A DNA stretch of 64,000 nt from Haliscomenobacter sp040401995 (lineage in GTDB: Bacteria; Bacteroidota; Bacteroidia; Chitinophagales; Saprospiraceae). This document shows positions 34,315-42,888 of the stretch, piece by piece. Each line of letters starts with the position of its first letter. Position 1 is the first letter of the stretch. The stretch covers positions 1 to 64,000 of the forward strand of contig JBBANM010000001.1 in the NCBI GenBank assembly GCA_040401995.1. The letters are read 5' to 3'. The position numbers and the translations under genes were made by a program. Below the pieces are notes generated by a model. It made no database searches, was not told the DNA's origin, and worked only from the letters and a program-made list of their open reading frames with translations.

Positions 34315-35793
34315 ATGTCTTTGTTGATTCAACGCGCTAAAGGCCATCTGACAAGAACTGCCATCGTTTCGGAGGGGAAATCTTATACCTATGCAACACT
34401 TCTAGCTGCTGCCGAATCCTTTGCTTTTTTGCTTTTGGCTGAAAAAAAGGACTTAAATGAGGCTCGCGTCGCATTCATGGTAGCGCCCGGTTTTGATTAT
34501 GTCAAAGTACAATGGGGGATTTGGCTGGCTGGTGGCGTCGCCGTTCCGTTATGTGTTACTTATCCGCTGCAATCTTTGCAATACGTTTTGGAAGACACCC
34601 AAGCAGCAATAGTGGTAGTGGGGTCAGAGTTTAGGGATTTGCTTCAGGGGCATGCTGAAGAAAAAAAATTACGATTTTTAGTCCTTGACGCTTTGGAAAC
34701 AGTGGCAGAGTCCGCGTTACCGGAAGTGGCTTCCACCCGTCGGGCAATGATCTTGTACACCAGCGGCACCACCAACCTTCCCAAAGGCGTGGTGACCACC
34801 CATGCCAACATTGAAGCCCAAATTTCCACTTTGGTTTCAGCATGGGAATGGCAATCAATCGATCGGATTCTCAATATTTTGCCGCTACACCATGTTCATG
34901 GCATCATCAATGTGGTAGGTTGCGCCTTATGGAGTGGCGCCTGTTGTGTTTTTTTGCCAAAATTCTCAGAGGCTGCGGTTTTTTCCCATTTTCGCAGTGG
35001 CGAGCTGACGTTATTCATGGCGGTGCCCACCATTTATTTTAAATTGATTGCTTACTGGGATGCCCTGAGTGCCGATGAAAAAGAAGCGGTGACCATTGGT
35101 TTGCAGAAATTCAGACTTATGGTTTCCGGTTCAGCCGCTTTACCGGTGTCAGTTATGGAAAAATGGGAAGCCATCACCGGGATTCGGCTTTTGGAACGCT
35201 ACGGCATGACGGAAATAGGGATGGGATTGAGTAACCCTTATCGCGGCGAGCGTAGAGCCGGATTTGTAGGATTACCATTGCCCGGGGTTGAAATGCGATT
35301 GGTCGACGAGGCTGAAAGCACCGTTCCATTGGGTGAACCTGGCGAAATTCAAATCAAAGGCGCCACGGTTTTTCAAGAATATTGGCAAAGACCCGCCGCC
35401 ACCGAAGAGGCTTTTACCATCGATGGTTGGTTTAAAACCGGTGACATTGCCGTTTTTGAAAACAACAGCTACAAAATCCTTGGTCGCAGTTCCGTGGACA
35501 TCATTAAATCTGGCGGATACAAATTGTCGGCCTTAGAAATTGAGGAGGTTCTACGCGAGCACCCAGCCATTACCGATTGTAGCGTAGTAGGCGTTCCCGA
35601 TGAGGAATGGGGCGAATTGGTTTGCGCTGTTTTGGTGCTCCAAAATGAGTTGCAAACCGAAGCGCTCAGCGTTTGGCTGCGCGAAAGATTACCCGGGTAT
35701 AAAATTCCCCGCAAATACCAAATAGTGGCTGAGCTACCCCGCAATGCAATGGGTAAAGTGACCAAAAAAGAATTGATTTCATACTTTAAATAG
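34315..35793 (+). CDS. Acyl-CoA synthetase, malonyl-CoA synthetase (MatB/ACSF3)-like
   Basis: ANL-superfamily adenylating ligase, 492 residues. Motifs: MILYTSGTTNLPKGVVTTHANIEAQ (P-loop), LPLHHVHGIINVVGCALWSGA, FMAVPTIYFKLI, RYGMTEIGMGLSNP, GWFKTGDIA and GKVTKKELI with the catalytic Lys. The HHVHGIIN and GMTEIGM..SNPYRGERR..FVG wording is that of the malonyl-CoA synthetase branch. The assignment is strengthened by the malonate carrier genes madL and madM that follow by 11 and 1 bases. It probably converts imported malonate and ATP to malonyl-CoA. A methylmalonate preference is not excluded. Confidence 0.87.
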   Translation: MSLLIQRAKGHLTRTAIVSEGKSYTYATLLAAAESFAFLLLAEKKDLNEARVAFMVAPGFDYVKVQWGIWLAGGVAVPLCVTYPLQSLQYVLEDTQAAIVVVGSEFRDLLQGHAEEKKLRFLVLDALETVAESALPEVASTRRAMILYTSGTTNLPKGVVTTHANIEAQISTLVSAWEWQSIDRILNILPLHHVHGIINVVGCALWSGACCVFLPKFSEAAVFSHFRSGELTLFMAVPTIYFKLIAYWDALSADEKEAVTIGLQKFRLMVSGSAALPVSVMEKWEAITGIRLLERYGMTEIGMGLSNPYRGERRAGFVGLPLPGVEMRLVDEAESTVPLGEPGEIQIKGATVFQEYWQRPAATEEAFTIDGWFKTGDIAVFENNSYKILGRSSVDIIKSGGYKLSALEIEEVLREHPAITDCSVVGVPDEEWGELVCAVLVLQNELQTEALSVWLRERLPGYKIPRKYQIVAELPRNAMGKVTKKELISYFK

Positions 35794-35804
35794 AGCTTTA
35801 AGCA

Positions 35805-36188
35805 ATGAAAATATATGGTGTGGCTCTCCTTGCAGGGTGTTTTTTAGTCGGCCAGTTTATTGGCGACCTTCTTGGTTATTGGCTAAATATTGACGGGAAC
35901 GTGGGTGGCGTAGGTTTTGCGATGCTCATCTTGATCCTGTTGAATGATTGGTTGAAAAAACGAAATTTAGTTCATCCCGAATCAAGAGAAGGCATCCTTT
36001 TTTGGAGCGCGATGTACATACCAGTTGTAGTGGCCATGTCGGCTGTACAAAACGTGAAAGCAGCGCTATCAGGCGGATGGGTTGCTTTGATAGTAGGGAT
36101 TGTTGCCACTACCTTGTGTTTTTTACTAGTTCCAGTCATTTCGAGGATCGGACAAAAACCATCCCCATTAACCTCAGAAAATCAATAA
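35805..36188 (+). CDS. madL: Malonate transporter subunit MadL
   Basis: Small subunit of the two-component sodium/malonate symporter. 127 residues with about four membrane helices and family wording MKIYGVALLAGCFLVGQFIGDLLG near the start, GVGFAMLILILLNDWL and GILFWSAMYIPVVVAMSA. It sits 11 bases after the acyl-CoA synthetase and is one base from madM, so translation is probably coupled. In known systems MadL and MadM are both required. Confidence 0.9.
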   Translation: MKIYGVALLAGCFLVGQFIGDLLGYWLNIDGNVGGVGFAMLILILLNDWLKKRNLVHPESREGILFWSAMYIPVVVAMSAVQNVKAALSGGWVALIVGIVATTLCFLLVPVISRIGQKPSPLTSENQ

Positions 36189-36189
36189 A

Positions 36190-36933
36190 ATGGGCATACT
36201 TGAAAAATTGCTAATAAAAAACGATTTTATTTTTGCCTTATTGACGGTTGGGGTGATTTTATATGGTTCTAATTTGCTGTCCAAATTGACTCGCGGAAAA
36301 ATTCCCGGCGCAGCCATTGCTATTCTGGCGGGCTTGGTATTGGCCTATTTTGGTGGCAAAAAAGGCATTGCAGACGTGCCCGTTTTTGCGGGTATGGGTT
36401 TTTTTGGCGGTTCCATGTTGCGGGATTTTTCAATTGTTTCTACGGCTATGGATGCCAGTTTTTCAGAAATAAAAAAGACGGGATTGGCGGGAATATTGTC
36501 TTTGTTTCTTGGCACGGCTATTGCTTTTTTTGTTGGCGGCGTGATCGGTTATTTTATGGGATACCAAGACGTCAAGAGTTTTACTACCATTGGTGCAGGG
36601 GCATGCACCTTTATTGTTGGACCTATTACAGGTACGGCAATCGGCGCCAGTTCAGATGTGATCGCCATAAGCATTGCCATTGGCGTGATCAAATCCATTT
36701 TTGTAACGATAGGTACACCTTTAGTTGCTAAGATAATTGGACTGAACAATCCCCATACCGCGATGATTTTTGGCGGCATGATCGGCACTACTAGTGGTGT
36801 GGCAGCTGGGTTGGCCGCTACCGATCCCAAATTGGTGCCTTATGGCGCCTTGACCGCTACTTTTTACACCGGTCTAGGTTGCTTATTGTGCCCTTCTTTG
36901 TTCTATTTTATCGTCCGGGCCTTGCTGTTATAG
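36190..36933 (+). CDS. madM: Malonate transporter subunit MadM
   Basis: Large subunit of the malonate symporter, 247 residues, with about eight hydrophobic segments. The recognisable stretches are NLLSKLTRGKIPGAAIAILA, GGSMLRDFSIVSTA and MIFGGMIGTTSGVAAGLAATDP, which are highly conserved in MadM. It starts one base after madL. No malonate decarboxylase (Mdc/Mad) or malonyl-CoA decarboxylase gene is nearby, which suggests the malonyl-CoA made by the preceding ligase could feed fatty acid synthesis directly, or be decarboxylated by a distant enzyme. Confidence 0.92.
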   Translation: MGILEKLLIKNDFIFALLTVGVILYGSNLLSKLTRGKIPGAAIAILAGLVLAYFGGKKGIADVPVFAGMGFFGGSMLRDFSIVSTAMDASFSEIKKTGLAGILSLFLGTAIAFFVGGVIGYFMGYQDVKSFTTIGAGACTFIVGPITGTAIGASSDVIAISIAIGVIKSIFVTIGTPLVAKIIGLNNPHTAMIFGGMIGTTSGVAAGLAATDPKLVPYGALTATFYTGLGCLLCPSLFYFIVRALLL

Positions 36934-37073
36934 TCGGATTATAGACATTTCGAGCCTTACTTCCTTGTACCGTATTTATTTTTGAACAAGATGCTTTGTT
37001 TTTCCATTTCATTTAACCCGCTGGAGGAGTCAGAGCGGTTCGGTGAAGTTGTTATTTACAAAAAAATCAAGGA

Positions 37074-37907
37074 ATGCGGACATTGGCCAATCCCAAAAAT
37101 ATAGCTGATCAGAACCAGAACGTTGTGGATATTGTCCGCCAACGACCAACTAGATTATTTCTCATTTTAGGCGGTTTTTTTGTAACCAATGCGTTGGTGG
37201 CAGAATTTATTGGCGTAAAGATTTTTGCTTTAGAGAACACCTTGGGAATTGCGCCCTTTGACATTAATCTTTTTGGGCAAAAAGGGGCGCTGCAATTTTC
37301 GGCCGGTGTTTTATTATGGCCCATTGTTTTCATTATGAGCGACATCATCAATGAATATTATGGCAAAAAAGGGGTTCGGTTGTTGTCTTTTTTGACCGTA
37401 GGGTTGATTACCTATTCCTTTTTTATGGTTTTTGCAGCTATACACTTGGTTCCAGCTGATTGGTGGATTGTGCAAAACGCCAACAAAGGCGTGTCGAATA
37501 TGCAAAATGCCTTTAGCGTCATCTTAGGGCAGGGTTTGCTGATCATCGTCGGCTCTATCATCGCTTTTTTGTTGGCTCAAATCATTGACGTCATTGTTTT
37601 TCACCGCATCAAAAAAAGAACTGGGAACAATCATATCTGGCTACGGGCTACGGGTTCAACGCTTATTTCCCAGTTGATTGATAGCAGCGTGGTGTTGTAC
37701 ATTGCCTTTAAGCTAGGGCCTGAAATCGCCCACAATGTTGAACCTTGGAGTTGGAGCCATTTGTTGGCGGTTGCAACGATACAGTATACCTACAAATTTT
37801 TGATGGCTATCCTTTTGACTCCAGTCATTTACGGTGCCCATTACGCCATTGAAAACTATTTGGGGGTTGAGGTGGCGGAAGCAATGAAGGAAAAAGCTGC
37901 TGAATAG
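37074..37907 (+). CDS. Queuosine precursor transporter (YhhQ/VUT family)
   Basis: Integral membrane protein of 277 residues with six or seven helices. Family-typical segments are FVTNALVAEFIGVKIF, FSAGVLLWPIVFIMSDIINEYYGKKGVR, and RATGSTLISQLIDSSVVLYIAF. Characterised members import preQ0/preQ1 for tRNA queuosine. It starts 140 bases after madM, so it may have its own promoter or belong to the same transcript. No queuosine synthesis gene is adjacent, which is usual for salvage transporters. Confidence 0.88.
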   Translation: MRTLANPKNIADQNQNVVDIVRQRPTRLFLILGGFFVTNALVAEFIGVKIFALENTLGIAPFDINLFGQKGALQFSAGVLLWPIVFIMSDIINEYYGKKGVRLLSFLTVGLITYSFFMVFAAIHLVPADWWIVQNANKGVSNMQNAFSVILGQGLLIIVGSIIAFLLAQIIDVIVFHRIKKRTGNNHIWLRATGSTLISQLIDSSVVLYIAFKLGPEIAHNVEPWSWSHLLAVATIQYTYKFLMAILLTPVIYGAHYAIENYLGVEVAEAMKEKAAE

Positions 37908-38002
37908 CCCAATTAGGAACGAGTGAATAATACTTATCAAGCTTCTGTAATTTTTGAAGCTTCTATTCTTAGCGTTTTTTTAGCTTTGTATGGAGATTGC
38001 TT

Positions 38003-38167
38003 TAAGAGCTTGTTCAGGATTCTGATTCGAGCTACAAATGGCTAAAATCCACCCCCATTTCGTTGCGAAAATGCTCATGTAGCGCTGCTACACTCCGCTT
38101 TTCGCGCCTCATTGGGGCGAATTTTAGCTCACTACGCTATCGAACCAAAATCCTGAACAAGCTCTAA
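38003..38167. mobile_element. Palindromic MITE-like element, copy 6 (subfamily B)
   Basis: The element proper is 38006-38164 (159 bp), with TAA on both sides (38003-38005, 38165-38167). It has subfamily B ends (GAGCTTGTTCAGGATTCTGA) and the standard core TGTAGCGCTGCTACA. It ends only 10 bases before the ATG of ctlX, so any ctlX promoter must be within or upstream of it. Confidence 0.92.
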
Positions 38168-38177
38168 ATAAAACGCT

Positions 38178-39104
38178 ATGCAAGAAACACGACAAACTAC
38201 CGATACGCTGCTGATGGTTCGTCCTGCCCATTTTGGGTTTAATGAAGAGACTGCAGCCAGTAATGCTTTTCAAGTCAATGATACCACCCTGAGTGGCGCC
38301 GAAATTCAAGCCAAAGCCTTGGCTGAATTTGATGAATTAGTTGCCAAATTGCGCGCTGTGGCAATAGATGTGATGGTAGTGGAAGATACAATCGACCCTT
38401 ACACACCAGACTCCATTTTTCCCAATAATTGGGTCACTTTTCATGAAGACGGAACGGTTATTACCTATCCTATGTACGCTCAAAAACGCAGACTGGAGCG
38501 CCGCGAGGATGTCATTGAGTTGGTCAATCAGAAATTTGGCGTTACTCAACGCTATGAAATGGAGGCCTACGAGGCTGATGATATGTTTTTGGAGGGCACT
38601 GGCAGTATGATTCTAGATCGGGTGAATAAAATTGCTTACGCCTGTTTGAGTCCACGCACTGATGTAACGGTATTGGATGAGTTTTGCGAAATAAGGGGTT
38701 ATGAACCGGTTACTTTCCTCGCCGTTGATCAAAAAGGCTTAGAGATCTACCACACCAACGTAATGATGGCCTTAGGTGATACCTTTGTGGTAATTGCGAT
38801 GGACACCGTGCAAAATGAAGAAGAAAAGGAAAAGCTGCAAGAAAAATTTGCCGAAACTGGGAAAGAGATCATTTTGATCACTTTTCAGCAGGTATTGTCA
38901 TTTGCCGGAAACATGCTCCAAATAAGCAACCCTGAAGGCATTTCTTACCTTGTTATGTCGGAACAAGCCCGAAAATCCCTTACGCCTGCTCAGGTGACTC
39001 AAATCGAAAGACATACCCACATCTTATCCAGCGCTATCCCCACGATTGAAAAATACGGTGGTGGCAGTGTACGCTGTATGATGGCCGAAGTATTTCACGC
39101 ATAA
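38178..39104 (+). CDS. ctlX: Citrulline-utilisation hydrolase CtlX (arginine deiminase fold)
   Basis: Guanidine-modifying-superfamily hydrolase of 308 residues. Distinctive wording: LLMVRPAHFGFNEETAASN near the start, DSIFPNNWVTFHEDG (catalytic Asp/Asn region), EGTGSMILDRVNKIAYACLS, IYHTNVMMALGD with the active-site His, and GGGSVRCMMAEVF with the catalytic Cys near the C-terminus. CtlX is linked in comparative studies to citrulline degradation to ornithine. No arginase or ornithine genes are adjacent. Repeat copy 6 lies 10 bases upstream and a terminator on the far side separates it from the TonB receptor gene. Confidence 0.88.
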   Translation: MQETRQTTDTLLMVRPAHFGFNEETAASNAFQVNDTTLSGAEIQAKALAEFDELVAKLRAVAIDVMVVEDTIDPYTPDSIFPNNWVTFHEDGTVITYPMYAQKRRLERREDVIELVNQKFGVTQRYEMEAYEADDMFLEGTGSMILDRVNKIAYACLSPRTDVTVLDEFCEIRGYEPVTFLAVDQKGLEIYHTNVMMALGDTFVVIAMDTVQNEEEKEKLQEKFAETGKEIILITFQQVLSFAGNMLQISNPEGISYLVMSEQARKSLTPAQVTQIERHTHILSSAIPTIEKYGGGSVRCMMAEVFHA

Positions 39105-39137
39105 AAAAACGGGGTTTGCCATTTGGCAAACCCCGTT
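39103..39137. terminator. Intrinsic terminator between ctlX and the TonB receptor gene
   Basis: A 14-bp perfect stem (AACGGGGTTTGCCA with its inverse) on a TT centre. The A-run at 39103-39109 gives a seven-T tract on the minus strand, so it ends the receptor transcript; it may also act on ctlX. Confidence 0.88.
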
Positions 39138-39162
39138 CAACTTAAAGAAATAATAACTTCGA

Positions 39163-42100
39163 TTAGTTGAAGATATAGCGCAAACCGATCTGAGCTTGCC
39201 AAACCGTGTTTACGTTTACTGCTTTAACGTAAGTGTCTCTCAATAATTCAGTTGAGCCATTAATCTGCTGAGTCGCCAAACGGTAAGTTGGCGTACCTGC
39301 AGTTACTGCGTTGTTGTTGGCAATGGTCAATGGGTTGCTGGTAGTTGAGATATAAGATACGCCCCACTTGTTGTTCAAAAGGTTACCTACGTTCAGGATA
39401 TCAACTCTGAACTGTAAGGTGTTCTTTTGTTCACCTACTTTGATGTAGATCTCCTGGATTGCAGAGAAATCAAGGCGGGTCAACCAAGGGAAGTAATAAC
39501 CGTTACGCTCAGCATACTGACCGCGACGACCTTTCAAGTAAGAGTTGTTATCGATAAATGCATCGTATGCTGCTTGTTGTTGTTCAGGAGTGAAAGTTTT
39601 AGCTGTGGCATCAGAACCAACAGTCAACGGAACGAACGTCAAATCAGAAGCTTTGTTAGGAATGAAGATCAAGTCGTTGTTTTGACCGTCGGCGTTCAAG
39701 TCGTTACCATAAGTGTAAGACAAGTTGTTACCGCTGGCAGAAACCATACCTAAAGTAAATTCAGTAGCGCCGCCAAATTTACCGCCATAGTTCAAGCGAT
39801 AGTTGACGTAGCTCACAATGCGGTGACGCAAGTCGTTGTCAGAATAAGCAGTAGTCAAGTAGTTTTGACCAAATACCGTTGGCATGTTAGCCTGTACAGT
39901 TGAGCCTACTGATTGCAAGTCTCTTGCTTGGCCATAAGTATAAGCCAACATACCGCCAAAACCTTTAGCGCTACGTTTTTCCAACTTAGCCGTCAAAGTG
40001 TAAGAGTAACCTTCTTTGGTGTTGGTCAATACGAATGCGTTAGAGATTACTGGGTTATTGAAACGAGCTATTGCAACAGTGCTAGCAGCGCCTGAACCTG
40101 TGTTAACTACACCCGAAGCAGGGAAGCGATTGCGGTTGTCGGCTCCAGCGAACTGAGCAGAAGGCGCTTTCAAGTTAGCATCGATGTAACGCAAAGCTTG
40201 TACATTTTTGTTGAAGATACCTTCCAATGTACCTACGATACCCCATGGTAATTTTTGGTCGATCGCCAAGTTGGTTTTCCAAATTACTGGATACTTCAAG
40301 TTTTGATCCGTAGCGTTGATAACGTAAGGAGGCAACTTAGTGATATCGGTACTAGTAGGCTTAAAGCGAGAAGGATCAAGCGTAAAAGGATAAGCAGTAG
40401 TGTTGGTGACGTTGATCAGGGCGGTATTTACACCATTGTTACCCAACTGGTTGGAAACCAATACCTGAGGAATACGAGAAACAAACAATCCCGTACCACC
40501 GCGAATTTGTGTGGTATGATTGCCTTTTACGTCCCAGTTGAAACCCAAACGAGGAGAAAGCAACAAACGGGTAGATGGAAAAGAACCAGTATTGATTTTC
40601 AAGTCTTGGCCATTTTCATTTTTAAAGGTCAAACCTGCTACAACTGGGTTGCCAAAGTCTTTAGCAGTACCGTTGTCGTATTGGAATACATCACCACGCA
40701 AGCCCAAAGTCAATTTAAAGCGCTTAGTTACTTGGAATTCGTCCTGAACGTAAGCGGTGTAAGTAGACACCTTCAAAATCTGTAGAGGATCAATGCTACC
40801 AGGGAGCAAAGAGTAACGCAAGTTATAACGACCAACGGTTACTGGAGAAACGGCATTGTTTGGATCGTTTTTAAACGCTAAAGCTGCTCTTTTGAAATCG
40901 TCGATTGAGTTGTAAACATATACCCCGTTTGAAGATGGGAAGAATACGTTGTTTGACTTAAAGTACTCATAACCAACACCCAATGTCAAATAGTGCTTCT
41001 TCAAAGAGATGTTGTAGTTGTTAATGATGTTCAAAGTACTATAATTCAACTTATTGCCAGGTGTGAACGGGTCAAAACCGATAGAAGTATAAGTGGTACC
41101 ATCTTTCAAGATATCTACAGATGGGAAAATATCGGTTTTGTAAGTACGGTCTTCAATTTGCTTGTTGTAAGTAGCAATAAAGTTGTTGGAAGTCTTCTTG
41201 CCCAATATAGAGTTCAATTCAAAAGCAACGGAACGGGTGTTATCGGCGATGATATAACCAGTGTTTTGAGCAGAAAGTGCCAAAGCAGAGTTGGTACGGT
41301 TACCATTACCCGCAGTGTTGCTGCTGCTACTGTTGCTGATGATCACATCAGAAGATGAATTGTGGATCGAGTAACGCAAAGATGCTTTGTGTTTTTGGCT
41401 GATGTTGTAATCCAAACGCACAATTGCTTTCTTACTGTCGATAAGGTTGTTGAAGTTATCAACGGCACCCAAGTTGCGGTTGAAGTTGGTCACCAAAAAG
41501 CTGTTCAAATCGTCCAAATCGGCAGCAGCTACGCGTGAAACGTTACCGGTTGCGCCAGAACGGTTAGCTACCCAGTCCAAAGCAGGAGTTGTACTCTTGA
41601 ATTGTTCTGCATTAATGAAGAAAAACAATTTGTTCTTGATGATTGGACCACCCAAACGGAAACCCGTAGTTTTTTCGTCGATATTTACTGGCGGAAGATC
41701 TTTTCCGTCAGCTTTCTTACCAACCAATTTGTTGCCACGCGTTAGGTGATAAAAAGAACCTGAGAACTGGTTGGTACCAGAGCGAGTTACGGCATTGATA
41801 CCTGCACCAGCAAAACCCGACTGGGTAACGTCGAAAGGAGCAACGTTGACTTGAATTTCATCCAAGGCATCCAAAGAGATGGCAGTAGTACCAGTACGAC
41901 CACCCGCTTGAGCAGAACCGCCCAATCCAAAACCGTTGTTGAAAACAGAACCATCAATGGTGATGTTGTTGAAACGGCTGTCCTGACCAGCAAATGAACG
42001 ACCATTACCATAAGCGTTGTACTTGGTAATGTCGCTGAGGTTACGGCTAATGGTTGGCAAGGTATTGATTGCTTTAGAGTCGAATTGAGCCGCAGCACCA

Positions 42101-42510
42101 GTACGGTCGCTAGAAAAAATGTCATTACGAGAGTAAGATACTACAGTTTCTCCAAGCGTTAGCGCTTCTTCAGCCAACTTAAAGTCTTCGTTGGTTGCAG
42201 TACCCAAGCTTATGAATACCCCTTCCTTTACTTGTTCAGCATAACCAGTATAAGTTACTGTGATTTTGTAAGGACCGCCAATACGCATACCAGGGATGCG
42301 GTAGCTACCGTCAATGTCAGTAGAAGATCCATACATGGTACCTGATGGAGTGTGGATGGCGACCACGTTTGCGCCGATCAGCGATTCTCCTTTTGTGTCG
42401 GTGATTACACCAGTAAGAGCGGAAGTAGTTACTTGCGCCAATGCAAAAATCTGGATGCATGCAACCAGAACCATTGTGCCAAGAACCTTTAGCAGGCTAG
42501 CAATTTTCAT
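39163..42510 (-). CDS. Oar-like TonB-dependent receptor with carboxypeptidase-regulatory domain
   Basis: Outer-membrane protein of 1115 residues. Signal peptide (VLGTMVLVACIQIFALAQ), a CarboxypepD_reg/CnaB-like domain (TSALTGVITDTKGESLIGAN to YKITVTYTGYAEQ), a plug domain (about 135-240, with LPTISRNLSDITKYNAYGNG) and a long 22-strand barrel ending in the aromatic VWQAQIGLRYIFN. This organisation is that of Oar-type receptors, linked in some species to adhesion, protease-related uptake or T9SS attachment. No SusD-like gene is adjacent, so it is not a SusCD pair. Terminator and promoter are both visible. Confidence 0.9.
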   Translation of the reverse strand: MKIASLLKVLGTMVLVACIQIFALAQVTTSALTGVITDTKGESLIGANVVAIHTPSGTMYGSSTDIDGSYRIPGMRIGGPYKITVTYTGYAEQVKEGVFISLGTATNEDFKLAEEALTLGETVVSYSRNDIFSSDRTGAAAQFDSKAINTLPTISRNLSDITKYNAYGNGRSFAGQDSRFNNITIDGSVFNNGFGLGGSAQAGGRTGTTAISLDALDEIQVNVAPFDVTQSGFAGAGINAVTRSGTNQFSGSFYHLTRGNKLVGKKADGKDLPPVNIDEKTTGFRLGGPIIKNKLFFFINAEQFKSTTPALDWVANRSGATGNVSRVAAADLDDLNSFLVTNFNRNLGAVDNFNNLIDSKKAIVRLDYNISQKHKASLRYSIHNSSSDVIISNSSSSNTAGNGNRTNSALALSAQNTGYIIADNTRSVAFELNSILGKKTSNNFIATYNKQIEDRTYKTDIFPSVDILKDGTTYTSIGFDPFTPGNKLNYSTLNIINNYNISLKKHYLTLGVGYEYFKSNNVFFPSSNGVYVYNSIDDFKRAALAFKNDPNNAVSPVTVGRYNLRYSLLPGSIDPLQILKVSTYTAYVQDEFQVTKRFKLTLGLRGDVFQYDNGTAKDFGNPVVAGLTFKNENGQDLKINTGSFPSTRLLLSPRLGFNWDVKGNHTTQIRGGTGLFVSRIPQVLVSNQLGNNGVNTALINVTNTTAYPFTLDPSRFKPTSTDITKLPPYVINATDQNLKYPVIWKTNLAIDQKLPWGIVGTLEGIFNKNVQALRYIDANLKAPSAQFAGADNRNRFPASGVVNTGSGAASTVAIARFNNPVISNAFVLTNTKEGYSYTLTAKLEKRSAKGFGGMLAYTYGQARDLQSVGSTVQANMPTVFGQNYLTTAYSDNDLRHRIVSYVNYRLNYGGKFGGATEFTLGMVSASGNNLSYTYGNDLNADGQNNDLIFIPNKASDLTFVPLTVGSDATAKTFTPEQQQAAYDAFIDNNSYLKGRRGQYAERNGYYFPWLTRLDFSAIQEIYIKVGEQKNTLQFRVDILNVGNLLNNKWGVSYISTTSNPLTIANNNAVTAGTPTYRLATQQINGSTELLRDTYVKAVNVNTVWQAQIGLRYIFN

Positions 42511-42888
42511 AACCTAGTGTGATTTGTAAAGTTAAGCAATAGATTTTTCAAAATCTGCTGCAAAACTAATGATCACCTGTTAAGCATTTATTAAATCTGC
42601 ATTAGGTTTTTGGCTAAAATTTGGACACAAGGCTTTGATTGGTGGGGGTTTGTAAAAATGAAATCCAATTACTACAATTAATTAATCCTAAAAAAGCATC
42701 GAATCAACGATCATCATTCTCTATTTAAGCCAAAAAGAAAAAGGATATATGGCAAATAAAAAATTAACCTAAAATTAACATTAGACAGTAAACGAAAATA
42801 GGGTTTCGTTCGAACCAACGTTTATGATCAAATTCTGATCAAATGATTCCTTCTAAAGGAAGATAAAAACCCTAAAATCCGAACCAGC
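42511..42888. other. 378-base gap holding the receptor promoter
   Basis: Contains the -7 box of the TonB receptor, and a short AGATTTT/AAAATCT hairpin in its leader (42541-42556). I see no further feature in the AT-rich remainder. Confidence 0.5.
42561..42568 (-). promoter_or_regulatory. Bacteroidota -7 box of the TonB receptor gene
   Basis: TAGTTTTG on the minus strand matches TAnnTTTG exactly, 51 bases before the ATG. The upstream box is weak. Confidence 0.5.
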
